A DNA stretch of 64,000 nt from CBDBND01 sp965262665 (lineage in GTDB: Bacteria; Pseudomonadota; Alphaproteobacteria; Rhodospirillales; Rhodospirillaceae), in contig CBDHFR010000003.1 in the NCBI GenBank assembly GCA_965262665.1, positions 868,001 through 932,000 on the forward strand. Direction: 5' to 3'. Made by a program: the position numbers and the translations under genes. Of the stretch, positions 43,086 to 52,643 are shown piece after piece (the stretch's first letter is position 1; each line of letters opens with the position of its first letter). The notes under the pieces are model-generated. The model searched no databases. It saw only the letters and a list, made by a program, of their open reading frames with translations, and was not told the origin of the DNA.

Positions 43086-44630
43086 TTACCCCAGCTTCCT
43101 CAGTTCCGTCTTCAGAACTTTGCCGTTGGCATTGCGCGGCAGACTGTCGATGGTGGCCATGTCCTTGGGAATTTTGAAGCGGGACAATTTGCCATCGCAG
43201 AATTGTTCGATGCCCTCGGCATCCAGGCTCTCACCAGTTTGCAGCACGACAAAGGCTTTGAGCCGCTCGCCCCATTTCTCGTCTGGCACGCCGACCACAG
43301 CCACGTCGTTCACCGCCGGATGCGTGAATAAGAGCTCTTCGATCTCCCGTGGATAAACGTTGACGCCGCCGGTGATGACCATGTCTTTCACCCGGTCGAC
43401 GATGTAGATGAAGCCGTCTTCGTCGCGTTTACCCACATCGCCGACGGTGATCCAGCCGTCACGAAATGCAGCCGCAGTTTCGTCGGGCCGGTTCCAATAA
43501 CCTGAGAAGGCTGTGGGGGATTTGACCCAAAGCTCCCCGGGTTCTTCCGGGCCACCTTCATTGAAGTCCTCATCGGTGAGCTTGACGAGGACATGGGCAA
43601 ACGGCGTGCCAACGCAGCGTTCTTTCTGAAGTTGATAAGGCGGCCGCAAATTTGTGACAAAGCCACCTTCCGTCGAGCCGTAGGACTCATGCAGCATGCC
43701 TTCGCCGAAATATGCGACGATTTTCTGCTTGAGATGTTGCGGCAGCGGTGCGGCATTGGAGATCACCGCCTTCATGGGCGCGCCACGGTACTTATCCAAC
43801 ACCGGTTTCTCCAATGAGAAAATAGCGTGGTGCTGGGTTGGCACTGTGAACACACCGGAGAAATTGCCTTCTTTCAGTTTTTTGAGCAGCAATTCAGGAT
43901 CGAAGCTATCGAGGATTTCCGTAAAGCCGCCGAACTGGATAGCCGCCATTGGAAGAGCAATGCCGGCACCGTGATTCATGGGCGTGGTACCAAGAAACCG
44001 GTCATCCGGTGAGTAACAGCCGAATTCCATAGCGATTTGATAGAAGCCCATGACGCGAGAGCGGTGCGACAGCATAACCCCTTTGGGTGCGCCGGTTGTA
44101 CCCGACGTATAGGGGATGGTCCATGTGTCCCACTCGTTGATCTCGGGATAGGTCTCCGGCGTGGCCGGATTACTGATCAGGGTTTCGTATTCCTCGCCTA
44201 GGTGAATCACCCGTTCTACCGTGTCGAAGGAAGCTCCGGCTGCCGCCTCTGCCGAGGCGTCATCGACAAACACAACCCGGGCCTGAGCATCGTTGCAGAT
44301 GGCTTCGATCTCTCTGGCCGTCAGACGTGGATTGATCGTGGCTACTGCTGCCCCGGCTTCGGGTACGCCGCAGACCACTTCCACATATTCGATGGAGTTC
44401 TTGGCAACGATGGCGACATTGTCGCCTTTTTTTAGTTTGAGATCAGAGATGGCTGCCGCGGTGAGACGGTCTGTGCGATCCGATAACTCTTTGAAGGTCC
44501 GGCTCTCATTGCCATGGGTGATCGCTACTTTGCCCGGATTGCGCTGCGTCGTCGCCCGCAGACCCTTGGCCATGGTCATGGATTGATAGGCATGGGACAA
44601 CGCGGCAGGAATAGAGTCGTGGTTCGACAT
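43086..44630 (-). CDS. AMP-dependent acyl/aryl-CoA ligase
   Basis: 514 residues. ANL-superfamily signatures: P-loop-like WTIPYTSGTTGAPKGVMLSH, HESYGSTEGGFVTNL, GELWVKSPTAFSGYWNRPDE, VGDVGKRDEDGFIYIVDRVKDMVITGGVNVYPREIEELL and the catalytic Lys in NANGKVLKTEL. It activates a carboxylic acid to its CoA thioester through an adenylate. Position in the leftward cluster directly before DUF59 suggests activation of the imported substrate or a ring-cleavage product. Confidence 0.92.
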   Translation of the reverse strand: MSNHDSIPAALSHAYQSMTMAKGLRATTQRNPGKVAITHGNESRTFKELSDRTDRLTAAAISDLKLKKGDNVAIVAKNSIEYVEVVCGVPEAGAAVATINPRLTAREIEAICNDAQARVVFVDDASAEAAAGASFDTVERVIHLGEEYETLISNPATPETYPEINEWDTWTIPYTSGTTGAPKGVMLSHRSRVMGFYQIAMEFGCYSPDDRFLGTTPMNHGAGIALPMAAIQFGGFTEILDSFDPELLLKKLKEGNFSGVFTVPTQHHAIFSLEKPVLDKYRGAPMKAVISNAAPLPQHLKQKIVAYFGEGMLHESYGSTEGGFVTNLRPPYQLQKERCVGTPFAHVLVKLTDEDFNEGGPEEPGELWVKSPTAFSGYWNRPDETAAAFRDGWITVGDVGKRDEDGFIYIVDRVKDMVITGGVNVYPREIEELLFTHPAVNDVAVVGVPDEKWGERLKAFVVLQTGESLDAEGIEQFCDGKLSRFKIPKDMATIDSLPRNANGKVLKTELRKLG

Positions 44631-44643
44631 GATTGTCCGTGCC

Positions 44644-45528
44644 CTATTCCGCCGCCGCCGCAGCTTGTGCTCCGGGAATACGCTTGAACAGACGAAGCGC
44701 GTTATGGCGCATGAGCATCTGGTGCGCTTCGGGCCGCATGCCGAACTCAGCGACCTCCCGCACCGCCCGTTCCGGGTCGATCACCGGCCAGTCGGTGCCG
44801 AACAACACTTTGTGGCGGCCGTAGGAATTGGCGTAGTGAACAAATTGCTTGGGCCAGTGCTTGGGCGCGTACGCATCGCCAGCTGTGAAGACGTTCTCAT
44901 GCTTCCAGCACATGGCGATCATCTCGTCGGTCCAGGGCACGCCGATGTGAATGCCGATGAGCACCAACTCAGGGAAGTCGATGGCCACCTGATCGAGCAG
45001 GATGGGTTTAGCCACGGAGGGCAGCCGGCGCTCCTTGGAGTACACCAGATTCTGACCCACTTGCATCATAATCGGGATGTCGAGCTCACAGCATTTGGCG
45101 TAGACTGGATAGATCTGTGGTGCATCGGGTCGGATACCAAACCAATGGGGATACCAATGAGCGCCGACGAAGCCGTATTCGTTGATCACCACCTCCAACT
45201 CGCGGAGCTGTTCCATCCCTTTGGTAGTATCGATCCCCGCTAAACCTGAAAAACGGTCTGGATGCTTCTGGCAAACTTCGTGCACGTATTCATAGGGGAT
45301 GTGATGAGACCCTTTGACGTTGAGATCGCCGCAGCGGTGGGCAATGAGCAGTGAGCGTTCAATACCGGCGGCATCCATTTTCCGAATGTAGTCTTCGATC
45401 TCCACGCCGTTGCGCATGTCATCGGCCATGCGCACTTGGGCCTTAAAGTTTTCATCCACGCCCATAAGTTTACGTTCTAGAACCCAAGGCGTGTAAGGGT
45501 TGCAGACGATGTCGATATAACCGCTCAT
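44644..45528 (-). CDS. Amidohydrolase-2 family (ACMSD/resorcylate decarboxylase-like)
   Basis: 294 residues. TIM-barrel metal enzyme with YIRKMDAAGIERSLLIAHR, HPDRFSGLAGIDTTKG, GFVGAHWYPHWFG, LVLIGIHIGVPWTDEM and LFGTDWPVIDPERAV, the terminal Asp motif of decarboxylating amidohydrolases. Such proteins decarboxylate or hydrolyse aromatic acids and ring-cleavage products. The first metal ligands at the N-terminus are not the usual DxHxH (YIDIVCNPYTPW), a point of doubt about activity. Its ATG directly follows the isochorismatase stop. Confidence 0.87.
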   Translation of the reverse strand: MSGYIDIVCNPYTPWVLERKLMGVDENFKAQVRMADDMRNGVEIEDYIRKMDAAGIERSLLIAHRCGDLNVKGSHHIPYEYVHEVCQKHPDRFSGLAGIDTTKGMEQLRELEVVINEYGFVGAHWYPHWFGIRPDAPQIYPVYAKCCELDIPIMMQVGQNLVYSKERRLPSVAKPILLDQVAIDFPELVLIGIHIGVPWTDEMIAMCWKHENVFTAGDAYAPKHWPKQFVHYANSYGRHKVLFGTDWPVIDPERAVREVAEFGMRPEAHQMLMRHNALRLFKRIPGAQAAAAAE

Positions 45529-46170
45529 TTATTCAGCCGCTTCAATCTTTGAATTGTGAACGCCCCAGGCAATCTCAACATTATTCACCGTTGTCAGATC
45601 GGCGAAAAGCATATCCATAGAGCGCAGGGAAACCTGGTGACGTTCCTCATCAAGCTCCGCCACGGCGTCTTCTACGACAAACGTTTTGTAATCGCGATGA
45701 CTGGCGTCACGCACCGTGGATTCAACGCAGCAGTTCGTCGTCACCCCGGACACCACCAAGCTGTCGACGTCAAGACCGTGCAGCATGGTTTCCAGGTTCG
45801 TTGCATAGAATGAACTGGGCCGGTTTTTATCGACGATAAAATCGCCGTCTTGAGGAGTCAGGTCCGGAACGATTTCAATGTCCCACGTGCTGGCCTGAAG
45901 CGCTCGAACGTCCCTTAACTCGGGCAAGAGGTGCTTGATCATCACGCCACCGTCAGCGTAGTCGGGACGGTACATGTAGCGGGTGAAAATGACCGGAATG
46001 CCGGCGGATCGCGCAGCGGTAACCAGCCGGACACAGGGTTGAATGGCCTTTTGCAGGTTCTGGATCGGCAAACCCGGTTTGCCACACCCACCGTCATCGG
46101 CACAGAATGAGTTCTGCATATCGACCACAATCAGTGCGGTGGGATCACGGGACAATTCCATAGTGCCCAT
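45529..46170 (-). CDS. Isochorismatase-family cysteine hydrolase
   Basis: 213 residues from ATG 46170, chosen for the AAGGGAGA upstream; longer in-frame starts lack family similarity. Catalytic triad of the family: Asp in ALIVVDMQNSFCA, Lys in DFIVDKNRPSSFYATNLE and Cys in SGVTTNCCVESTVRDA. Relatives hydrolyse N-carbamoylsarcosine, nicotinamide, ureidoacrylate or maleamate. Maleamate amidase would fit breakdown of a nitrogen heteroaromatic compound together with the flavin hydroxylase, but this is inference. First gene of the leftward cluster. Confidence 0.9.
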   Translation of the reverse strand: MGTMELSRDPTALIVVDMQNSFCADDGGCGKPGLPIQNLQKAIQPCVRLVTAARSAGIPVIFTRYMYRPDYADGGVMIKHLLPELRDVRALQASTWDIEIVPDLTPQDGDFIVDKNRPSSFYATNLETMLHGLDVDSLVVSGVTTNCCVESTVRDASHRDYKTFVVEDAVAELDEERHQVSLRSMDMLFADLTTVNNVEIAWGVHNSKIEAAE

Positions 46171-46403
46171 AGGTGCAATCTCCCTTGTTTCTTTCCGCAA
46201 GTGTGGGCGGGAAGCGTGCTGGCGTAAAGGTCTAGAAATCACGTTTTCGCCTGAATCACGTAGTTCATTCACAGGTCGGCTTAACCAATAGGTGCACGAC
46301 AGGACGAAAGCCCGGCAGAAACCGCCACCCGTTGCTGACCGCTGCTGCGGAGTGTGGTAATCAGCGCCCCAGTTTTCACAACGTCTTCAAGGAATGCGTA
46401 TTT

Positions 46404-48167
46404 ATGGGTCGCCTACTCGCTCCGTTCGGTATAGCGCTTTGCGGCCTTGCGCTGATCGCCGCGCCTGTTACGGCGCAAGATGAAACCTTTCCCGAGGCGG
46501 CCAGTGGCCTGATTGAACAGAAAGGTGGTACGGCCAAATCCTTTATGGTCGCTGCCGCCAATCCCCTTGCCGTGCGGGCCGGTTTTGAAGCCATCAAGGC
46601 CGGCGGTAATGCGCTGGATGCGGCGTTCTCGACACAACTTGTTTTGAACCTGGTGGAGCCCCAATCCTCCGGTATTGGTGGCGGAGCCTTTGTTCTGTTC
46701 TGGGACAACACTAAGAAACAGCTGTTTGTTTATGACGGCCGCGAAACGGCCCCGGCCACCGCCACGGAAGACCGGTTTGTTAAAACCGACGGTACGGCCA
46801 TGCGGCGCATGGAAGCGACCGTTGGTGGCAAATCCGTCGGCGTGCCGGGTTTGGTTCGGGTCATGGAATTAGCCCACGGGCAGCACGGCGCTTTGGCATG
46901 GTCCGATTTGTTTTCACCTGCAATCGACGTCGCCGCTGACGGCTTCGCCATTTCACCGCGTCTGCATCGCCTGTTGGAGGTGGATTCAAATCTACCGGCC
47001 ATGTCTGTAGCGGGAGCCCATTACTATCAAGCCGATAGAACTCCAAAACCAGTCGGCACAATCCTGAAAAATCCCGCCATGGCTGACACGCTGACGCGAT
47101 TGGCCAATGAGGGAGCGGATATCTTTTACTCAGGTGATCTTGCCGAAGCGACTGCGCGGACAGTTCAACAGGCCACTCGCAATCCGGCAGACCTCACTCT
47201 GGAAGATCTTTCTACCTATCAGGCGCGGGAACGCGATCCGCTTTGCGGTTCTTATCGTCGGTTCACTATCTGCAGTGCACCGGCTCCCACCTCTGGCGGC
47301 ATTGGTGTGATTCAAACTTTGGGCATGCTTGAAAAGTATGATCTACCGGGAATGACGCCATGGTCAGCAGAGGCAGTGCATCTGTTTGTCGAAGCCAGCC
47401 GGTTGGTATATGCGGATCGGGCCGTGTTTATCGCTGATCCGGAATTTGTCACGGTTCCACAAGACGGTCTGATAGACCGGGTGTATTTGGCGGAACGGGC
47501 CAGTTTGATTGATCCGTTAAGACGTTTGGCGCGGGCGGAAGCCGGTAATCCACCTCAAAAGGAAACTCTTAACTTTAGACCTGGCACCTATGCGCCAGGG
47601 CAGAGTTTTGAACGCCCCTCTACGACGCATATTTCGGTGATAGATCCCATGGGCAATGCGGTGTCCATGACCAGCACCATTGAGGGCGCGTTCGGCTCCC
47701 GCCTCATGGTCAGCGGATTTCTGCTCAACAATCAATTGACCGACTTCTCCTATAGCGCCGTTGCTGACGGCCGGACCGTTGCTAACCGCGTAGAAGGTGG
47801 CAAAAGGCCACGCAGTTCCATGTCCCCGGTAATTGTATTCGACGAGAACAACGACATCGTCGCCGTGTCGGGGTCGCCCGGTGGCATGGCGATTGTACCA
47901 CTCGTGACCAAGACTCTTATCGCCATGCTGGATTGGGACATGACTCCGCAAGATGCGACAAATCTGCCGAACGTATTAATGTTTGGTCCCACCGTCATGT
48001 TGGAACGGGATTCGGATTTAGCCCGTCACAAAGAAAGTCTAGAAGCCTTGGGACATCGCGTTCGGCTCGGCAATTTCCCCAGTGGTGTCCATGCCCTCGC
48101 GATCAAGGACGGTATGGTTTACGGCGGCGCGGACCCGCGTCGTGAAGGCACGGTTTTAGGGGAATAA
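46404..48167 (+). CDS. ggt: Gamma-glutamyltransferase
   Basis: 587 residues from ATG 46404 with signal peptide (MGRLLAPFGIALCGLALIAAPVTAQ). N-terminal large subunit: MVAAANPLAVRAGFEAIKAGGNALDAAF and PQSSGIGGGAFVLFWD; the autocleavage/nucleophile Thr starts TTHISVIDPMGNAVSMT, preceded by ERPS; the later SMSPVIVF and SGSPGGMAIVP are standard. Periplasmic enzyme that splits or transfers the gamma-glutamyl group of glutathione and its conjugates. Divergent from the catabolic cluster, close to a secreted VOC gene with which it converges. Confidence 0.93.
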   Translation: MGRLLAPFGIALCGLALIAAPVTAQDETFPEAASGLIEQKGGTAKSFMVAAANPLAVRAGFEAIKAGGNALDAAFSTQLVLNLVEPQSSGIGGGAFVLFWDNTKKQLFVYDGRETAPATATEDRFVKTDGTAMRRMEATVGGKSVGVPGLVRVMELAHGQHGALAWSDLFSPAIDVAADGFAISPRLHRLLEVDSNLPAMSVAGAHYYQADRTPKPVGTILKNPAMADTLTRLANEGADIFYSGDLAEATARTVQQATRNPADLTLEDLSTYQARERDPLCGSYRRFTICSAPAPTSGGIGVIQTLGMLEKYDLPGMTPWSAEAVHLFVEASRLVYADRAVFIADPEFVTVPQDGLIDRVYLAERASLIDPLRRLARAEAGNPPQKETLNFRPGTYAPGQSFERPSTTHISVIDPMGNAVSMTSTIEGAFGSRLMVSGFLLNNQLTDFSYSAVADGRTVANRVEGGKRPRSSMSPVIVFDENNDIVAVSGSPGGMAIVPLVTKTLIAMLDWDMTPQDATNLPNVLMFGPTVMLERDSDLARHKESLEALGHRVRLGNFPSGVHALAIKDGMVYGGADPRREGTVLGE

Positions 48168-48170
48168 CCC

Positions 48171-48770
48171 CTAGCCGGGATCTCTTTCAGAGGGTTCGGA
48201 AACCTCAATCAAATGACCGTCCGGATCGTAGACAAACATCCGATATCCCGTATCCCGGATGGTGCCATCGGGATTGGTCACTTCAAATCGTTCGGGTGGG
48301 CTGTGAAACCGTGCCCCGGTTTCTTGCAAACGGTTGTAGATAAAATTGATGTCGTCGGTTTCGATCATGATGATGACATCACCAACCCCGACCCCCATCA
48401 AGTTACCGCGTGCATTGGCCAGTGGCGGCCGTTCATAGCCAAGTAAGCCAATCATGCCGATGCGATCGTCGTTGCCACGCATAATCACGATGCGCCCGAT
48501 TTTAGGGTCCGCCGTCAACGGTAAAGCGGTTGAACCGATTACGCCGCCTTTGTCCGTATCTCGCGAAGAACGTTCGAACCAAGGAGTCAAACCGAGCCGC
48601 TGGTAGAAATCCATCGACTTGCCAATGTCTTCAACCAATAGGGTCGTTCGACGGACCGCCGTTTCCTGCGCTAACGCCATCGGTGCGGGCACACTGGCCA
48701 CAAATAAAAGGACAGCTGCTAATAGTATTGGAAACAAAAACGCGGCCTGTGGTCCGCGGGCATAAGCCAT
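48171..48770 (-). CDS. Exported VOC-family (glyoxalase-fold) protein
   Basis: 199 residues. The N-terminal hydrophobic leader (FLFPILLAAVLLFVASVPAPMALAQ) is a signal peptide. The VOC domain reads RRTTLLVEDIGKSMDFYQRLGL, IGRIVIMRGNDDRIGMIGLLGY, IIMIETDDINFIYNRLQETG and RMFVYDPDGHLIEVSEPSE, the last Glu being a usual metal ligand. Exported VOC proteins are unusual; the frameshifted gene at 5.7 kb is another. Function unknown, possibly extracytoplasmic lyase or binding protein. Confidence 0.85.
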   Translation of the reverse strand: MAYARGPQAAFLFPILLAAVLLFVASVPAPMALAQETAVRRTTLLVEDIGKSMDFYQRLGLTPWFERSSRDTDKGGVIGSTALPLTADPKIGRIVIMRGNDDRIGMIGLLGYERPPLANARGNLMGVGVGDVIIMIETDDINFIYNRLQETGARFHSPPERFEVTNPDGTIRDTGYRMFVYDPDGHLIEVSEPSERDPG

Positions 48771-48862
48771 AGGAGTGCGCCCTCAGTAATCCAAGTGTTT
48801 GAAGACCATAACACTTTAGACATCAGTAGGCGGAGAGCAAGAACTAGCGCACCCAGTAATGG

Positions 48863-49363
48863 TCATGATTCTGCACTGCTATTGAGAAACACCAGACAAG
48901 CAAGGGGATATCGATTGGCTCCGTCATCATCCGTTAGCGGAAATATACCAGACAGAATGGTGTCGTAGTTGGTGTTGGGCCAGTCGAGACGGTCGCGGCC
49001 AAAACGTATGCAGGGTGTGTCTATCGCAATGGACTTGTAGTCAAACCAAGGAATATGACTGGCTTCCACGCTATTCGGCCCGTACGTCTTAGCCGTGAGA
49101 TCCCGGGGGAAATTGTCGGCAACATGAGTGCCACAGTAAATAAATGAAAAAGTGCATGGCGCGACACGTTCCGACATCAAGAGATGCGGCGCGTACTGAT
49201 ATACGTCCATAAATTCGAAAACGCTACGCTTTGGTGGATTACCCTCATTCAACGCACACCAATAAGAAAGAATGGCGCTCATAGCTGGATGAGCATGCGC
49301 GTCGTCGTCATGGTCTTGTATGGGAATCGACGGGTGCGTCTCCATAGACCTGTATTGTCCCAA
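48863..49363 (-). CDS. PAS-domain protein (PAS_5 type)
   Basis: 166 residues, or 160 if it starts at METHPSIP (49345). The fold is the alphaproteobacterial PAS_5 kind: LSYWCALNEGNPPKRSVFEFMDVYQYAPHLLMSE, FSFIYCGTHVADNFPRDLTAKTY and GIFPLTDDDGANRYPLACLVFL. No output domain is attached. Such stand-alone proteins are frequent in Rhodospirillales and their role is unclear. It is flanked by genes on the same strand but with 250 bp and ~40 bp gaps, so operon structure is uncertain. Confidence 0.75.
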   Translation of the reverse strand: MGQYRSMETHPSIPIQDHDDDAHAHPAMSAILSYWCALNEGNPPKRSVFEFMDVYQYAPHLLMSERVAPCTFSFIYCGTHVADNFPRDLTAKTYGPNSVEASHIPWFDYKSIAIDTPCIRFGRDRLDWPNTNYDTILSGIFPLTDDDGANRYPLACLVFLNSSAES

Positions 49364-49400
49364 TCAATTGGCGATGCACACCGTCACTAACTCTCGTAAA

Positions 49401-50258
49401 TTAGTAATTGGGTTCACAGTCATAGTTTTTGGCTTCGTTCACGTAAGTTTGATAGTTGGGCGGTAGGATGGGTTCGTACTCCGGCATCCAGTCCGGTCCG
49501 TCGGACTCGTTCCATTCGGTTGCGAATGCTCCGCCCCGGCAGCGGCAGAGATGAAGGCAGCCGCCCCAGGTGGCAAACGGTCCATGTTCGATTCCCGGCG
49601 GGCGCCAAAAGTATCCGCCGTCGCGCATCATGCCTAATGGAAAACAGATGTCGCCCAGAATGGCGAATTCCTCTTCGACAACCGGATGGATTTCCGTCCG
49701 CGGTGTTGACCAATAAGGCATCATACCGATCAACCAGGTGAGTTCACCGGTATCGGGATGATGAAATAGTTTTTTATGGATGGTGCCCGATGGGTCCCAG
49801 TCACCAGAATTCATGTGTTTACGCTTTCCAGTTTCACCTTCCATCCGGCGGGTATCGATGTGCTCCACCAAGAGCCGTTCATCGAACATGGATCCATGGG
49901 TGTCAGCCGTTACCGTATGAGCTTCGCCATTGAGGAATGTGAGAACAACCGCACCGGTCGGACTGCTCATGGACGCTCGGTAAAACCCTGTGGGCAAATG
50001 TCCGTAATCATGCTTTCCGTAAGTGCGGCCGTTAATTTCGACGCTTCCTTCAAGCACAAACAGTTCTTCGTCGACATCGAGATAATGGGATTCGCCGGCC
50101 GATCAACCCGGCGGATAGCGCAGCTGTAAGGACGAATCCCACGCCTCTTCGTTGATCGACAAAATGCGGCATGACACACCTTGCCGCACATCCCCTGGCA
50201 TACCGGCGCTAAATGGCAGAACTTGAGATTGAATAAATTCGATATGGGGTCGAGCCAT
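49401..50258 (-). pseudogene. Cupin-domain protein with an in-frame TGA
   Basis: The natural start is ATG 50258 (MARPHIEFIQSQVLPF). The frame continues to QLRYPPG and hits TGA (50105-50103), then goes on without shift: SAGESHYLDVDEELFVLEGSVEINGR, the first cupin motif, and HPVVEEEFAILGDI with YFWRPPGIEHGPF as a second cupin. ChrR-like/DUF4437 bicupins normally have YPPGW at the stop position, so TGG to TGA is the simplest explanation. The downstream part (from GTG/ATG near 50057) could still be translated but lacks the first strands. Substrate unknown. Confidence 0.85.
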
Positions 50259-50454
50259 GGGTCATATCCCGTTTGGGTAGTTGAACTGGATCGTCCCCAA
50301 GGTGGCACAAAACCACAGTCCAGGCCTACGCCCTTTGTAACAATTGGACACGAGACTATGATGTATTGCGGCTCGGGTCTGAGTGATGCTACCCAGTCGA
50401 TTACAAAGCGGCAAAAATGCCGCGCGGGCTAATTTAATTGGGGCGCCATTCTCG

Positions 50455-52110
50455 ATGTCTACCGCACGTGAGAGATTCGTTGCCTTTGCGTTTTGCTGGG
50501 CGGACATGCTGATCGAGCTTGATCAGCAACGAAAAATCGTGTTTGCGGCCGGCGCCACGGAACCCATCCTGGGCAAGACCGACGAAAAGCTGATCGGTAC
50601 AAGCCTCAGGGAATACGTCGCGCCAAGGGATAAGCTCCTGGTCGAACAGTTATTGGCGGTGGCCGCCAAAAAAGGGCGGATCGACAACGCGACAGTCCGG
50701 CTCAAAGGGGTCAAAGGGCTTTCTCCACCCTTGTCCTTCTCCGGCTACCTGATGCCGGACCTGGGCGACCACTACTTTCTCGCCATGCGGACATCAGCCG
50801 ATTTGAGTGAAGAAGGGGAGCTGGATACAAGCGTCAAACGGGATCAAAACACGGGCCTATTGGCTGGTGATTCCTTCTCCAATATGGCCGCGGACAAACT
50901 GAAAGAAGCCAAGGCCGGAGGCAGCGCCACGGAACTCACCCTGATCAACGTTCCCGGGTTTGACAAGTTTTACAACAGCCTTGAGGAGGAGGATCAGGAC
51001 ATCCTCATGAGCACGGTTGGAACCACGCTGCGCGCCAATTCCATTGGCGGTGACTAAGCGGGCGAGATCGGCGAAGGCAAGTTCGGCATTATTCACGATA
51101 CAGACGTCAACGTGAATGATCTTGAAGTGCAATTGACGGAAGCCACGCGGGTCTTCGATCCGCAGGGCAAAGGTGTTGAAGTTCAGGCCGGTAAAGTCGA
51201 TATCGATCTTGAAGAGATTGACGAAGAAGACCTGACCAAGGGTCTCGTTTACACCATCAATCATTTGCGCGAGCAGGTGGGTGAAGACTTCAACGTCAAA
51301 GACATCACCCAGAACATGGACGCTTTGGTTAAGGAGGCGGTTGGCTCGCTCAATGGCTTTCGCGATGTTGTCAGCGGCGCCGATTTCCAAATCGCGTTTC
51401 ATCCCATATTGGACGTCAACACCGGAGCTTTTCACCATTACGAAGCCCTAGTGCAGTTTGGCGGCAACTTTGAAGAGTCACCCTTCAAGTACATCACGTT
51501 TGCCGAGGAAACCGGTTTGATCAGCGAGTTCGACATTGCCATGGCGCAAAAGTGCGTGGAATGGCTGGCGGAACACAAGAAAGACCGGATATCAATTGCG
51601 GTCAATATTTCCGGCATGTCCGTTGATGACGCGGTCTACATCGAAAAACCGCATAAGCTACTAGACGATAATCCATGGCTGAGGGAGTTCCTGGTCTTCG
51701 AGATAACGGAATCGGCACGGGTGGTTGATCTAAATAAAGCGAATGAGTTTGTCCAATCCGTCCGCTCTCGGGGCTTTCATGTATGTTTGGATGATTTCGG
51801 CGCGGGTGCAGCGAGTTTTCAGTATCTCAACGTCCTTGAAGTCGATGTGGTCAAACTGGACGGTAGTGCGGTCAAGAACGCGATGGGTGCACCGAAGGGC
51901 CGGGCTTTTTTGAGAGCGCTGACCACCTTATGCAAGACCATGGAAGTTGAGACTATTGCGAAAATGATCGATAACAAAGAAACGCTGGAATTTGTCCGTG
52001 ATTGCGGCGTGGAATATGCGCAAGGATTCCTGTTCGGCAAGCCGGACGCAGACCCATGGCAATTCGTAACCAAAATCGATAGGCGTCTTTTTGGGTCTAA
52101 GCACACCTAA
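50455..52110 (+). pseudogene. PAS-GGDEF(degenerate)-EAL protein with an in-frame TAA
   Basis: From ATG 50455: a PAS-like sensor (WADMLIELDQQRKIVFAAGATEPILGK), a degenerate GGDEF-type region (QNTGLLAGDSF, TLINVPGFDKFY) and, after TAA at 51055-51057 in the same frame, GEIGEGKFGII and an EAL domain: AFHPILDVNTGAFHHYEALVQF, AVNISGMSV, FEITESARV, CLDDFGAGAASF, VVKLDGSAV and YAQGFLFGKP. The EAL motif and LDDFG are kept, but the late glutamate appears as Lys (ETIAKMID). Without readthrough only the EAL part (from 51112) or the sensor part could be made. If whole it would be a c-di-GMP phosphodiesterase or effector. Confidence 0.82.
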
Positions 52111-52192
52111 CCGCAATCTCCGCTTTCCCCTTCCCGACGTCTCAGTTCATAGTGATGCCTCTTGCCGCAGAATTCTTGATACGGAGTCGGAT

Positions 52193-52615
52193 TTGAAGCA
52201 AAAGAAATCGCGTGCTTTTGATAGCAGTCGATCAACGGCCGCAGAATCCATTGACCATCAGGTAGAACATGCCAAAGCGATTGGATGCTACAACCAGGGC
52301 GCTCATGAGGACGCGCTTGCGCATGTTAATGTTGCCATTCGCGCAGAACCAAACATGGCAATATACCAAGCGGATGCGGGATTCATTCTATTGGCGTTGG
52401 GTCGCAATGAAGAAGCGGTGATCCCGTTAAAACGCGCAGTGCAGTTAGACCCCAATCACGCCGACGCCCACTACAATCTGGGTGAAGCGTATCAGAGCCT
52501 GGGCCAAAAAGACGCCGCTATTGATTCTTTTAGGATGGCTGTCAGTCTTAATCGTGGCTTGGGCTGGAAGGAAATTAAGGCCGCCTTAAAGCGTTGGGTT
52601 GGCTTTGGGCCGTAG
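52193..52615 (+). CDS. Tetratricopeptide repeat protein
   Basis: About 140 residues from TTG 52193, supported by CGGAG upstream; an earlier TTG overlaps the EAL gene and is less likely. Three TPR units are visible: AKAIGCYNQGAHEDALAHVNVAIRAEPN, YQADAGFILLALGRNEEAVIPLKRAVQLDPN and HYNLGEAYQSLGQKDAAIDSFRMAVSL. The protein ends soon after, so it may be the N-terminal part of an originally longer TPR protein now split from the next gene (52644), which is in a different frame. Confidence 0.7.
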   Translation: MKQKKSRAFDSSRSTAAESIDHQVEHAKAIGCYNQGAHEDALAHVNVAIRAEPNMAIYQADAGFILLALGRNEEAVIPLKRAVQLDPNHADAHYNLGEAYQSLGQKDAAIDSFRMAVSLNRGLGWKEIKAALKRWVGFGP

Positions 52616-52643
52616 TGGTAATAGAGCCGAGAAATTTACAACC

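Noticed and set aside
1834..51057. Stop-codon reassignment or selenocysteine/pyrrolysine as explanation of in-frame stops
   Set aside because: TAA, TAG and TGA are all affected, the same codons terminate other genes normally, and no SECIS-like structure or relevant genes are seen.
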